Source: Hyphomicrobiaceae bacterium
GTDB taxonomy: Bacteria; Pseudomonadota; Alphaproteobacteria; Rhizobiales; Aestuariivirgaceae
Length of the DNA: 64,000 nucleotides
Assembly: GCA_900298995.1 (NCBI GenBank)
Contig: OMIC01000008.1
Location: 1-64,000, forward strand
Direction of reading: 5' to 3'
In this document: piece after piece, positions 17,183 to 26,168 of the stretch
Position numbering within the stretch: the first letter of the stretch is position 1
Layout of the letters: each line of letters starts with the position of its first letter
The notes under the pieces: model-generated
Seen by the model: only the letters and a program-made list of their open reading frames with translations
The model's database searches: none
What the model was told of the DNA's origin: nothing
Position numbers and translations under genes: made by a program

Positions 17183-18289
17183 GTGGCTTACGACCTGCAG
17201 CTTTCTCACGTCGGCAAGGTGTATGACAACGGCACCGCCGCCGTCATCGACTTCAACCTCGATGTCGACAGGGGCGAGTTCATTGCCTTCCTGGGTCCAT
17301 CGGGCTGCGGCAAGACAACAACACTGCGCATGATCGCGGGCTTCGAAGACATCAGCTCGGGTGACATTCTGATCCGTGGAAAGCGGATCAACGACTTGCT
17401 GCCCGAACGGCGGCCAACTTCGATGATCTTTCAGAATTACGCACTGTTTCCACACATGACGGTGCGAGCCAATGTTGGCTTCGGGCTCGAGGTCAAGGGC
17501 ACGCCGACCGCTGAGCGCGATGCAAAGGTGACGCGCATCCTCGAAAAGCTTGATCTGCTGAACGTTGCCGACCTGCGCCCCGACAGGCTGTCGGGTGGTC
17601 AGCGCCAGCGTATTGCTCTTGCCCGCTCGCTGGTTGTTGAGCCAGATATCCTGCTGCTCGACGAGCCGCTTGGTGCGCTTGACGCCAATCTTCGCAAGAG
17701 TATCTAGAACGAACTGAAGCTTCTCCAGCGGTCGCTCGGCATAACTTTTGTTTTCGTGACGCATGCGCAGTCGGAAGCTCTCGCGCTCTCCGATCGCATC
17801 GTCGTGATGAACCAGGGCAGGGTGGAGCAAATCAGTGCTCCTTATGAACTTTACACCCGCCCACAGAGCCTCTTCGTTGCCCAGTTCATTGGCCGCAACA
17901 CGCTGATCGCGGGCGTGGTGAAGTCTTGCAGTGACGGTACCGCCACGCTCGATACACCGTTTGGGCAGCTTGCTGGCGCGACTGTGAAGCCGCTCGCTGT
18001 CGGCGCCACGTCCAGCCTTGTGCTTCCGGCAGAGTCCATCGATGTTGTTGCTGGCGGTGAAGGCATGGTCGAAGCCCGGACGCATTACTCCGGCTGTGTC
18101 ATCCCGGTTGCCATCACCCGTTTGCAGCAGGTCGGTCATCTCGTGCAGATGGCTGTGTCCCTTCCCAATGGTGACCAGGTGCAACTCGAAGGCCATGCTG
18201 ACAAGTATGGCGGACGTTTTGCCAGCGGCGAAAATGCCTGCATCGCCTGGAAGCCGCAGGGTGCAACGGTGATATCCCATCAGGGCTGA
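17183..18289 (+). pseudogene. ABC transporter ATP-binding protein interrupted by one in-frame amber codon
   Basis: Read through a single TAG at 17705-17707, this is a complete PotA-like ATPase of 368 residues. Walker A GPSGCGKT, Q-loop IFQNYALFPH, signature LSGGQRQRIALAR and Walker B ILLLDEPLGALD precede the stop. The H-loop [10 protein letters not shown] and a TOBE domain follow in the same frame. The stop falls in NLRKSI-stop-NELKLLQ, where relatives normally have a Gln or similar, so CAG to TAG is the simplest origin. No frameshift is present and both halves look conserved. The start is GTG 17183. It could be a recent nonsense mutation, a sequencing error or a suppressed codon. The upstream fragment lacks the H-loop. 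Confidence 0.75.
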
Positions 18290-18294
18290 GGACG

Positions 18295-19647
18295 ATGAGC
18301 AACAGGTCAGCGGCCGAATTGGCTAGAAAGCTTCGCAAGGGTCAGGCCGATGCGGTGGATGTGGCGGAGGAAGCCTTTGCCCGTATCGAGGCAGTCGGCG
18401 ATCCCGCGATCTTTGTTGAAACGCTCAGGCCGCGGGCCATGGCGGAAGCCCGTGCCGCGCGCAAGCGGCTGAAGGCGGGAACGCCGGCCAGCCTTCTCGA
18501 TGGCGTGCCCGTTGCCTGGAAGGATCTGTTCGATCTGGAACGCCGGGTCACGACTGCGGGATCGGTGGTGCTCAGGTCTGCACCGGCAGCGAGCCGCGAT
18601 GCGGCTCTGGTCGCCGCCGGAAAGGCCGCGGGTCTCGTCAGCATCGGCTGTCTCAACATGACCGAGTTCGCCTATTCGGGGATCGGACTCAATCCTCATT
18701 ACGGCACGCCCCGGAACCCGAACGACAGGCTGGTCCATCGCTCCCCCGGGGGGTCCTCCTCTGCGAGCGGGGGGGTTGTTGCTGCAGGCATCGTGCCGAT
18801 CTCGATCGGCACTGACACGGGAGGTTCGATCCGGATTCCCGCTTCCTTCAACGGCGTCGTTGGCTACAAGAGCTCGACGGGCCATTATCCGATGGCAGGG
18901 GTCTTCCCGCTGTCAAGGACACTCGACACGCTGGGCCCGCTCGCCAACAGCGTCGAGGACTGTGTGCTGGCTGATGCCGTACTCCGTGGCCTGAAGAGGC
19001 CGCAGGCCAGGGCCAGGGATCCGAAGGGTCTGCGGATAATCGTCCCGGAAACATTGGTCTTCGATGATGCGGAAGACGCGGTTGTCCAGAATTTTGAGGG
19101 CTCTCTCCAGCGTCTTCGGCGGGCCGGAGCGAAGATCCGCCGAGTGAAGATGCCGGTGTTTCAACACATTCTCGACCTGGTGGCGGCCCGCGGCCACATA
19201 CTGGGCGCTGAGGCGCTGGCCGTGCATTGGAGCCGGGTGAAAGGCGCGGACGCCGCACGAATGGATGCGCGCGTGGTGAAGCGCATCCTGCTGGCAGAAA
19301 AAATGACGGCTGTGGATCTGGTCGTGGTGATGGAAGAGCGCAAGCGCATGATAGCCGAGGCGGAGGCAATCCTTGATGGCGCGCTCCTTGCCTATCCGAC
19401 CACCCCACATGTAGCCATGCCCATAGCGCCGCTCGAGGCGGATCAAGACGTATTCTTCCGTAACAACGCCAGGACGCTGCGCAACACCATGCTCGGAAAC
19501 TTCCTCGACTGGTGCGGGGTGTCGATACCGAACGGAACCGATGCGGCGGGGATGCCGACCGGCTTTCTGTTGTCGGCTGCGCATGGTCAGGACATGGATC
19601 TGCTCTCGGCCGCGCTCGGAACCGAGGAAATCATCAGGGGATCATGA
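18295..19647 (+). CDS. Amidase (amidase-signature family)
   Basis: The 450-residue protein carries the full Ser-cisSer-Lys machinery of the amidase signature family. Lys76 is in VAWKDLF, the cis-Ser is about Ser154 in the PGGSSSASGG loop, and the nucleophile Ser178 is in GTDTGGSIRIPA. Length and layout suit GatA-like amidases and allophanate hydrolase-type enzymes, but no glutamyl-tRNA context is present. It starts 5 bases after the interrupted ATPase gene and overlaps the following oxidoreductase. It presumably hydrolyses a linear amide or carbamoyl compound made by ring opening upstream. Together with the carboxylase genes the set resembles a dispersed urea-amidolyase, which is speculative. 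Confidence 0.88.
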   Translation: MSNRSAAELARKLRKGQADAVDVAEEAFARIEAVGDPAIFVETLRPRAMAEARAARKRLKAGTPASLLDGVPVAWKDLFDLERRVTTAGSVVLRSAPAASRDAALVAAGKAAGLVSIGCLNMTEFAYSGIGLNPHYGTPRNPNDRLVHRSPGGSSSASGGVVAAGIVPISIGTDTGGSIRIPASFNGVVGYKSSTGHYPMAGVFPLSRTLDTLGPLANSVEDCVLADAVLRGLKRPQARARDPKGLRIIVPETLVFDDAEDAVVQNFEGSLQRLRRAGAKIRRVKMPVFQHILDLVAARGHILGAEALAVHWSRVKGADAARMDARVVKRILLAEKMTAVDLVVVMEERKRMIAEAEAILDGALLAYPTTPHVAMPIAPLEADQDVFFRNNARTLRNTMLGNFLDWCGVSIPNGTDAAGMPTGFLLSAAHGQDMDLLSAALGTEEIIRGS

Positions 19648-20831
19648 TGTCAGACGTCTACAGCCAGCTCTTTTCGCCTTTCCAGCTCGCTGGTCACTCG
19701 ATCCGCAACAGGATTGCCATGGCGCCACTCACCCGCCAGATGGCCGAGGCGGACGGAACGCCAACCGACGAGATGACAGCCTATTACGCTCGACGGGCCC
19801 GGGGTGGCGTAGGTCTCATCATCACGGAGGGAACCTACGAGAACGAACGCTTTGGCGCCAAGGCATATCTCTCGCAGCCCGGTATCACCTCCGCAAGCCA
19901 TGTGAAAGGCTGGAAGAGGGTCGTCGATGCCGTGCATGCACAAGGCGCGAAGATCATCCTGCAACTCATGAGTGGCGGACGTGTGAGTGACCCTCGGGTA
20001 CTGGCCGGTCAGCCGCCCGTGAGCGCGTCTGACACCCAAAGCCCCGGCTGGTCGCTCTACACCGACAGTGAAGACGAGAAAGCCATCCGCAACATCTCGG
20101 GCGCCTGGCCAAAGGTCACTTTCGGAAAGGCGCGGGGGCTGAGCATTGATGAAATTCATCAGGTAGCACAAGGTTTTGCGGACAGTGCATCGCGGGCCAT
20201 GGAAGCCGGCTTTGACGGTGTCGAGGTTCATGGCGCCAACGGCTATCTGATTTCGCAGTTCATTCATCCCAAGACGAACCTGCGGACAGATGAATTCGGC
20301 GGCTCGCCCGAGAACAACATCCGGATCGCCACACTCATCGGCGAAAAGGTGCGGGTAGCGATTGGTGGCGGCAAGATGATGACGCTGCGGCTCTCCCAGG
20401 ATGGGGTGGATGACTTCACCGGAGCATGGCCGGGTGGCACCCGCTATGCGGCCGCCATCGGCAGGGCGCTGCGGGGCTCTGCATATAACGCCTTGCACTG
20501 GGCAAGTTTCAGTTACCTAGATAACCGTGATCCCGCCGACAAGACCCCCATGCCCAAAGTGCTCAAGGAGGCCAGCGGGCTTTCCATGATCACAAATGGC
20601 GGCATCGCCGAGGGCGCCCAGGCTGAAGCCGCGCTGTCCGCCGGAGCTGCTGACATGGTCGCGATTGGAAGGCCACTCTTTGCGCATCCGGACTGGGCTT
20701 ACATCGTCCGCTCCGGCCAGCCCTATGACTGGTGCGCGTTTGACCGCAAGTATGTGGTCCAGCCCCCGATTGACTACGCCTACGCCTATTCGACGGGCCT
20801 CGTCGACCCACGCTGGCCCACGACCTGGTAA
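19647..20831 (+). CDS. NADH:flavin oxidoreductase, Old Yellow Enzyme family
   Basis: The protein of about 394 residues is a flavin-binding TIM barrel of the OYE family. Characteristic segments are [57 protein letters not shown] and [29 protein letters not shown] and [18 protein letters not shown] form the FMN-phosphate-binding end. It probably reduces an activated double bond, as in cyclic enones, maleimides or enamides. The start is ATG 19647 or 19644, 3-6 bases after AGGGG; the amidase stop overlaps it. The downstream gap has a small hairpin before the deacetylase-like gene. Confidence 0.87.
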   Translation: MSDVYSQLFSPFQLAGHSIRNRIAMAPLTRQMAEADGTPTDEMTAYYARRARGGVGLIITEGTYENERFGAKAYLSQPGITSASHVKGWKRVVDAVHAQGAKIILQLMSGGRVSDPRVLAGQPPVSASDTQSPGWSLYTDSEDEKAIRNISGAWPKVTFGKARGLSIDEIHQVAQGFADSASRAMEAGFDGVEVHGANGYLISQFIHPKTNLRTDEFGGSPENNIRIATLIGEKVRVAIGGGKMMTLRLSQDGVDDFTGAWPGGTRYAAAIGRALRGSAYNALHWASFSYLDNRDPADKTPMPKVLKEASGLSMITNGGIAEGAQAEAALSAGAADMVAIGRPLFAHPDWAYIVRSGQPYDWCAFDRKYVVQPPIDYAYAYSTGLVDPRWPTTW

Positions 20832-20844
20832 AATCACAGCCGAC

Positions 20845-20860
20845 AGCCGCGGAAGCGGCT
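20845..20860 (+). terminator. Small hairpin in the gap before the deacetylase-like gene
   Basis: AGCCGC (20845-20850) and GCGGCT (20855-20860) form a 6-bp stem closed by a GGAA tetraloop. It lies between the OYE stop at 20831 and the start at 20882. It may attenuate transcription or protect mRNA; it is too short for a confident terminator call. Confidence 0.35.
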
Positions 20861-20881
20861 TCAAACACAAAGGAGCAGAAC

Positions 20882-21784
20882 ATGGCAAAAAAGATTATGT
20901 GTGCCTTCGGAACAGACATTGATTCAGTCGCTGGCTGGATCGGATCTTATGGAGGTGGCGACTCGCCATCAGACATCCAGCGCGGGATCTTCGCCACCGA
21001 AGTGGGCGTGCCCCGCCTTCTGACGCTCTTCAAGCGTTATGGCCTCAAGACCAGCTTCTTCATCCCCGGCCATTCGCTTGAAACCTTCCCCAAGCAGATG
21101 GAGATGATCGTGAAGGACGGCCACGAGGTTGGCGCCCACGGCTATCTGCACGAGAACCCGATCGCCATGACCCCCACTCAGGAAGAGGACGTCCTGGTAA
21201 AGTCGGTTGAACTCATCAAGAATCTGACCGGTCAGTCACCGCGTGGTTATGTGGCGCCCTGGTGGGAAATGTCGAACTCAACTGCTGCTCTGTTGCTCAA
21301 GCATGGTTTCAAGTATGACCACAGCCAGGGGTACCGCGACTTCCAGCCCTTCTATGCCCGCGTCGGTGACAGTTGGAATACCATTGACTACTCGAAGTCC
21401 GCCAAGGACTGGATGCATCCCCTGAAGCACGGTAAGGAGATTGATCTCGTCGACATCGCTGCGAACTGGTATGTCGATGACCTGCCTCCGATGATGTTCA
21501 TGAAAAAGTCGCCCAACAGCCATGGCTTTGTGAACCCGCGCGATATCGAGGAACTCTGGCGCGATCAGTTCGACTGGGTATACCGTGAGATGGATTATGC
21601 AGTTTTCGCATTCACGATCCATCCGGATGTCGCAGGCCGTCCGCAGGTTTTGCTGATGCTCGAGCGTCTCATCGAGTACATCTCCAAACATGCGGGCGTT
21701 GAGTGGGCGACCTTCGAGGACATCGTTGCCGACTTCCGCAAGCGCTATCCGTTTGAGAGTGGCAAGCGGCCGGAAGTGATCTGA
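20882..21784 (+). CDS. Polysaccharide-deacetylase-fold hydrolase (PuuE/cyclic-imidase-like)
   Basis: The 300-residue protein has the NodB-type deacetylase fold. The first metal motif is altered to GTDIDS (Asp12, Asp14), and the metal-binding histidines are in [10 protein letters not shown] (His81, His86, His90). [10 protein letters not shown] and [20 protein letters not shown] are typical of the PuuE/HpPgdA-like branch. That branch includes allantoin-type and cyclic imide hydrolases as well as deacetylases. There is no signal peptide, so it is cytosolic and not a wall-modifying enzyme. In a cluster with hydantoinase/oxoprolinase genes, cyclic amide or imide ring opening is the more likely activity. 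AAAGGAGCAGAAC precedes the ATG. Confidence 0.82.
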   Translation: MAKKIMCAFGTDIDSVAGWIGSYGGGDSPSDIQRGIFATEVGVPRLLTLFKRYGLKTSFFIPGHSLETFPKQMEMIVKDGHEVGAHGYLHENPIAMTPTQEEDVLVKSVELIKNLTGQSPRGYVAPWWEMSNSTAALLLKHGFKYDHSQGYRDFQPFYARVGDSWNTIDYSKSAKDWMHPLKHGKEIDLVDIAANWYVDDLPPMMFMKKSPNSHGFVNPRDIEELWRDQFDWVYREMDYAVFAFTIHPDVAGRPQVLLMLERLIEYISKHAGVEWATFEDIVADFRKRYPFESGKRPEVI

Positions 21785-21854
21785 TCGACAACTGTTGTCG
21801 GGCGGGCGGCAGATCTCATGCCGTCCGCCGGACTTATCTGGAAACAGGTGCCCC

Positions 21855-22148
21855 ATGTGCTCAGCCTGTGGATTTCCCGCTGCTCCCGGCCATTGGACCG
21901 AAGCCGGAGCACCTACCGCACACGATCGTCTGCGCAGCCGTATGCGGCGCGCCGAGGTTCTTCAGGCGGTTCTCCCCTTCTATGGTCTCAAGGCCTATGG
22001 TGGCGGCGAGGTGCCGGGAATTCAGATTTCCGCACTGTCCGGGGGAGAGTCGATCTTGCGGGACCTCGACGAGGTCTGGGCGCTGGCTGAAAAGATGAGC
22101 GGAGGTCCGGTCGACCCGCTGGATCCGCGTTTCATCGGTGATGAATGA
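21855..22148 (+). CDS. Small CxxCG-motif protein of unknown function
   Basis: The 97-residue protein begins MCSACGFPAAPGHWTEAG, a compact Cys-x2-Cys-Gly motif followed by a conserved-looking PGHW segment. The rest is soluble and mixed helix/coil, ending DPLDPRFIGDE. I recognise no named family. Its stop overlaps the COG0523 GTPase start (ATGA), so the two are almost certainly made together. A role as metal-binding client, donor or partner of that metallochaperone-like GTPase is inferred. The frame is open further upstream to 21795, but the CxxC start at 21855 is the more natural one. Confidence 0.7.
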   Translation: MCSACGFPAAPGHWTEAGAPTAHDRLRSRMRRAEVLQAVLPFYGLKAYGGGEVPGIQISALSGGESILRDLDEVWALAEKMSGGPVDPLDPRFIGDE

Positions 22149-23107
22149 ACGCTGCCGAAGGCCGTATCCGCCTGACGGCCTTGGGTGGTTATCTGGGATC
22201 CGGCAAGACGACCTGGCTCCGTCATCAATTACATGAAGGGCGTCTCAGGGGCGCACATGTCATTGTCAATGAGGCCGCAGAGACACCAGTGGACGATGCG
22301 CTTCTGGGGCAGTCGAGCACGCTCTCCGTGCTGGCGGGCGGCTGCGTTTGTTGTGCTGCGCGCCAGGACCTCATTGATCTGCTGCGCCGAATTTCGGACG
22401 AGCGGAGCAAGGTCGAGGGCGGCGCGGCGCGGCTTGAGAAGATCGTTCTCGAAACGAGCGGACTTGCAGATCCCGGTCCCATTGTGGAGGCCATCCGGTC
22501 TGACCCGGTACTTGTCTATCACGTGGTGGTAAGCGAGGTTATTGTCGCGGTCGACGCGCTTCATAGCCTGTCCCAGCTCCGGGGCGAGCCACTCGGTCGC
22601 CGGCAGATTGAGGTTGCCGACAGGCTGATCGTGACCAAGGTCGATCAGGTGGCACAAGGGCCGCTCCAGACACTGCTCGCCACCTTGAGCTGCCTCAATC
22701 CTGGCGCAGGCCTTTCCGGCGCGGTCCGGGGCGTCGACAGCCCGCTGCCGGATTTTTCCGGAGCGGAGCCGGAGCGCTTGCCTGAAACGGACCAACTCAG
22801 CCCGAAAGCGCCCGTGACGCCCGTGCGGCTCCATCTGGATGACAGCATTGACTGGACGGCATTCACCGTGTGGCTTTCGGCTCTGCTCCATGCACGTGGC
22901 GACGACATCGTGCGCGTCAAGGGTGTTGTGCGCACCCCAACGGGGCGGCTCCTGTTGCAGACAGTCCGCAAGGTCGTCCAGACGCCTGAAATCCTACCCG
23001 AGCAGGGCGACATGCGGGAAGACAACATGATCGTTGTCATAGGCCGGGGCTACAAGGCTGAACACCTGCGGCGTTCGCTGCAATACTTCGCGCGGCGTTC
23101 ATACTGA
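22145..23107 (+). CDS. COG0523 (CobW-like) GTP-binding metallochaperone
   Basis: The 320-residue protein has the G3E GTPase pattern of COG0523: Walker A GYLGSGKTT (15-23), the metal-binding CxCC motif GGCVCC (Cys67, Cys69, Cys70), ETSGLADPGPI and the guanine-specificity motif TKVD. The C-terminal CobW_C domain follows. Members deliver metal ions, often zinc or cobalt, to partner enzymes. Here the likely clients are metal-dependent hydrolases in the same cluster, such as PxpA or the deacetylase-fold protein. It is the last gene of the + strand supercluster and faces the convergent transporter operon. Confidence 0.88.
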   Translation: MNAAEGRIRLTALGGYLGSGKTTWLRHQLHEGRLRGAHVIVNEAAETPVDDALLGQSSTLSVLAGGCVCCAARQDLIDLLRRISDERSKVEGGAARLEKIVLETSGLADPGPIVEAIRSDPVLVYHVVVSEVIVAVDALHSLSQLRGEPLGRRQIEVADRLIVTKVDQVAQGPLQTLLATLSCLNPGAGLSGAVRGVDSPLPDFSGAEPERLPETDQLSPKAPVTPVRLHLDDSIDWTAFTVWLSALLHARGDDIVRVKGVVRTPTGRLLLQTVRKVVQTPEILPEQGDMREDNMIVVIGRGYKAEHLRRSLQYFARRSY

Positions 23108-23300
23108 GAACTCACGCATCTGGCTGGCAGGGCCGCACTGGAGCAGGAAGTGCCGCATCTGGCGTTTCACGAGTAGCAGTATCTCCTGGAACTGCCGTCT
23201 GATCCGAGATGCTGCAAGGCCAACACGTAATGTTAGGGACGACCAACACCAAGGCGGTGCAGGCCTGCCTCACGACCAGGTGTCAGGCCATGGTCCGGCA

Positions 23301-24365
23301 TTAACCCTTGAGCACATGCGCATGAGCGGGATCAAATGTGAGAAACAATGGCTGCCCGGGGTCGCGAGAAAACTCTCCCAGTGAGCGCTCCTGAATCTGG
23401 ACCTTGAGTTCCATTCCGCCAGCCGCCTCGAGGAACAGCGTTACCATTGCGCCGACGAATTCCTCCGAAATCAGCTGGGCGGCGATCACATTTCCCGTCG
23501 TCGGAGCGGTGGTGGAGATGCCGAAGCGGTCGGCGGCCACCACGAAGGTCACGTCAGAGCTCGGCGCAAGTTCGTCCGCCAGACGCAGCGTTCCAGCGGC
23601 CGTCACGACTTCGGACCGCGATACCGCCTTGCCGCTGATGATGTTGTTGCGGCCAACGAACTCGGCAACGAAGCGATTGGCGGGCGTTCTGTAGATTTCG
23701 CGTGCGCTGCCGATCTGCGCGATCTCACCTTTGGACATGATGACAACCCGATCGGCCATCGCGAAGGCCTCTGACTGGGAATGGGTCACATAGACGAAGG
23801 TGATGCCGAGTTCGCGCTGCAGCTTCGTAAGGACGCCCTGCATGCGTATGACGAGATGGGCATCGAGAGCCGAGAGTGGTTCGTCAAGCAGCAGGATCCT
23901 GGGCTCGGTAACGAGGGCGCGGGCCAGTGCCACGCGCTGTCGCTGACCTCCGGAAAGGGAGTTGACGTCCCGCTCGGCGAACTCTCCAATGCCGAGCCGT
24001 TCGAGCCAGTCCAGCGCCTTCCTGCGCCGCTTCTCCTTGTCGATCCCGCGCATCTTCAGGCCAAACTCGACATTCTCCCGGGCATTGAGGAAGGGAAAGA
24101 GCGCGAGCGATTGCCACACCATGGGGGTATCACGCTCATGCGGCTTCACATCGACAAGCGACTTGCCCGCAAGTCGGATGTCGCCCTCGCTAGGCCTTTC
24201 AAGGCCTGCGAGCATCCGCAGCGTGGTGGTCTTTCCGCAACCTGAAGGCCCCATGAAAGCGAGGAATTCACCCTCGCGAATCTCGAAGTTCATGCGCTTC
24301 ACTGCCTCGAAATCGGAAAAGCGCTTCACAACATTGTCGAAGACGACGAGAGGTTCAGTCATCAT
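23301..24365 (-). CDS. ABC transporter ATP-binding protein, polyamine type (PotA-like)
   Basis: The 354-residue ATPase has Walker A GPSGCGKT, the Q-loop VWQSLALFPF, signature LSGGQRQRVALARAL, Walker B ILLLDEPLSALD and an intact H-loop YVTHSQSEAF. A TOBE-type regulatory domain fills the C terminus. Its start overlaps the upstream permease stop by 4 bases. It is the last gene of a minus-strand operon (binding protein, two permeases, ATPase). The Q-loop has Trp before Gln (VWQ), a minor variation. The 193 bases between its stop and the convergent COG0523 gene contain no feature I recognise. Confidence 0.9.
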   Translation of the reverse strand: MMTEPLVVFDNVVKRFSDFEAVKRMNFEIREGEFLAFMGPSGCGKTTTLRMLAGLERPSEGDIRLAGKSLVDVKPHERDTPMVWQSLALFPFLNARENVEFGLKMRGIDKEKRRRKALDWLERLGIGEFAERDVNSLSGGQRQRVALARALVTEPRILLLDEPLSALDAHLVIRMQGVLTKLQRELGITFVYVTHSQSEAFAMADRVVIMSKGEIAQIGSAREIYRTPANRFVAEFVGRNNIISGKAVSRSEVVTAAGTLRLADELAPSSDVTFVVAADRFGISTTAPTTGNVIAAQLISEEFVGAMVTLFLEAAGGMELKVQIQERSLGEFSRDPGQPLFLTFDPAHAHVLKG

Positions 24366-25162
24366 GTGGTTTCCGGCTTCTTGGCGCGGCCCATGACGAG
24401 CATCTGCGCAATGACGACCAGGGTGATTGAGACGAGAAACACGGCGGTGCCGATGGCGTTGACCTGCGGGTCGATGTTGCCTGTGAGAATTTCGAGAATA
24501 ACCACCGGTATCGTCTTGTTCAGACCAGAGACGAACCAGGCGACGGCGAATTCATCAAAGGAGACGGCCGCTGTGAGGCACAGGCTGGCAATGATCGAGG
24601 GCAGTGTGAAGGGTATGACCACCGACTTCATGGTTACCCATTCGGAAGCTCCCAGGTTCCAGGCAGCGGGTTCGAGGTTGGGGTCCATCTGGTTGAGTCT
24701 CAGCCGGATCACCGCCATCGCAAAGGGTGCGCAGAGGACGGTGTGGGCGATGATGATTGAGACCGTCATGCCCGAAGCATTGAACATCGACAGCCACCCA
24801 AGCATGGCCAGGGCAAAGATGATGAGCGGGATTGTCGGCGGCAGCAGTGCCAGAACCACGAAGGCCGTCTTGCCGGTGAAGTTGTAGCGATAATCGGTGT
24901 AGGCGGCAGAGAAGCCGATGGCGGTGGAGAGAATTGCGGTGACGGAGGAGACAACAAGGCTGCGCAGCGCCGCGTCCCAGACTTCGGGGTTGCTGAAGGC
25001 TTTCACGTACCACCCGGTGGTGAAGGAGCCGAGAGGAATGGTGGGAAAACGGTCGGAGTTGAAGGAAAACACCAGGCTTGCAACGATGGGCGCAAAGACA
25101 AAGAGGAAGACCAGCGCTGTATAGGAGCGTAGAATCCAGCGGAGCAGCAGATCATCCTTCAT
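24362..25162 (-). CDS. ABC transporter permease, polyamine type (PotC-like)
   Basis: The 266-residue permease begins MKDDLLLRWILRSYTALVFL, followed by about six membrane spans. The EAA loop is LEPAAWNLGASEWVTMKSVV. A longer open frame runs 279 bases further upstream but lies wholly within the preceding permease gene and is not membrane-like, so 25162 is chosen. The start overlaps the preceding gene by 4 bases. It forms the translocation pore together with the product of 25159-26052. Confidence 0.88.
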   Translation of the reverse strand: MKDDLLLRWILRSYTALVFLFVFAPIVASLVFSFNSDRFPTIPLGSFTTGWYVKAFSNPEVWDAALRSLVVSSVTAILSTAIGFSAAYTDYRYNFTGKTAFVVLALLPPTIPLIIFALAMLGWLSMFNASGMTVSIIIAHTVLCAPFAMAVIRLRLNQMDPNLEPAAWNLGASEWVTMKSVVIPFTLPSIIASLCLTAAVSFDEFAVAWFVSGLNKTIPVVILEILTGNIDPQVNAIGTAVFLVSITLVVIAQMLVMGRAKKPETT

Positions 25163-26052
25163 GTGCTGCGCTTCTTGTAGGCAAAGCCGATGGCGGCCAA
25201 GGCAACGGCTAGCAGCGTGACGATCATCGTGATGGCGACCACCGCGGCGCGTGGCCATTGCTGGCCTGATTTTGATGTATCGATGATCAGGATCGACAGC
25301 GTCGGCGGCTTGGAGCCCCCGAGGTAGTAGGGCGAGACGAAGTCGCCAAAGCACAGGATGAAGCAGAACACGGCAGCCACAACGAGGCCAGTCTTGGCGA
25401 GAGGCACGACGACGGTGAAGACAGTTCGCAGCCGCCCGCAACCCAGATTATGCGCAGCCTCCACAAGACGCTTGTCTATGCTGGCTAGCGAGAAGGTCTG
25501 AAGAATGACAGCAAGCGGCAGGCAAAGAACGAGGTAACCGACGATAGTGCCAAACTGGGTGTTGAGCATCTGCCATGGCCCAAGTCCCAGGAACGAGAGG
25601 CCGGCATTGATCACGCCCTGCTGTGCGAGGATGACCTGCCAGGCGAAGATGCGCACCAGGTAGCTGGTGAAGAACGGGATGATCAGGAAAAAGATTGCCC
25701 ACCGTCGTGCGCCGTCGCTGGCCTTGAACGCAAGGAAGTAACTTGCCGGGAAGGCCACCACGCTGGTGATGATCGTCGCAAGGATGGCCAGGAACAGCGT
25801 GAAGAAATAGGCGTCCCAGAAGAAGTCCTTGGAGAGCAAGCGCGACCAGTTGGTGAACTGGGAGGCGGCCTCCATGCGGTAGTTCTTCACGAGGAAGAAC
25901 GACATCGCCACCATGAAGAGCAACGGCCCCACAAAGAACAGCCCTTGCCAGACGATCAGAGGCAGCCGCCAGGCAATTGCGTAATGATCAGACTTGGTGG
26001 CCTCTCTGCTGGTCATCTCAACCTTGTGTTTCGCCTTTGGCGCGCTGCTCAC
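25159..26052 (-). CDS. ABC transporter permease, polyamine type (PotB-like)
   Basis: The 297-residue protein has a hydrophilic N terminus (about 30 residues) followed by six predicted membrane spans starting at LPLIVWQGLFFVGPLLFMVA. The EAA loop is LVEAAHNLGCGRLRTVFTVV. It is separated from the upstream binding-protein gene by 116 bases that hold a mosaic palindromic repeat. Translation of the following permease is coupled by a 4-base overlap. Confidence 0.88.
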   Translation of the reverse strand: MSSAPKAKHKVEMTSREATKSDHYAIAWRLPLIVWQGLFFVGPLLFMVAMSFFLVKNYRMEAASQFTNWSRLLSKDFFWDAYFFTLFLAILATIITSVVAFPASYFLAFKASDGARRWAIFFLIIPFFTSYLVRIFAWQVILAQQGVINAGLSFLGLGPWQMLNTQFGTIVGYLVLCLPLAVILQTFSLASIDKRLVEAAHNLGCGRLRTVFTVVVPLAKTGLVVAAVFCFILCFGDFVSPYYLGGSKPPTLSILIIDTSKSGQQWPRAAVVAITMIVTLLAVALAAIGFAYKKRST

Positions 26053-26062
26053 CTGCTCCCGG

Positions 26063-26143
26063 CGTCACCCCGGCCAGGGCCGGGGTGCAGCTTCGTGTGT
26101 TCGTCATGCAGACAGATGATCCTGGCTCTCGCCGGGATGACGG
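26063..26143. repeat. Mosaic palindromic repeat between binding-protein and permease genes
   Basis: Two hairpins sit side by side. The first is CACCCCGGC/GCCGGGGTG (26066-26074 and 26079-26087, perfect 9-bp stem). The second is around 26119-26139 (ATCCTGGC/GCCGGGAT, one wobble). The outer arms CGTCACCCCGGC and GCCGGGATGACG also pair with each other. This pattern resembles the short intergenic palindromes (REP/RIME-like) common in Rhizobiales. In the transcript it could stabilise the binding-protein message or reduce read-through into the permeases. Confidence 0.65.
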
Positions 26144-26168
26144 CCTCGAGGGTCGGCGTTACACCGCT

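Noticed and set aside
18741-18780. Possible frameshift at G/C homopolymer runs in the amidase gene
   Set aside because: The frame stays open and encodes the expected GGSSSASGG catalytic loop across the runs.
1043-19647. Calling the carboxylase genes plus the amidase a split urea amidolyase
   Set aside because: The amidase is 14 kb away and the KipI/KipA and PxpA homologues fit an oxoprolinase-type complex equally well, so the specific urea assignment is not supported by sequence alone.
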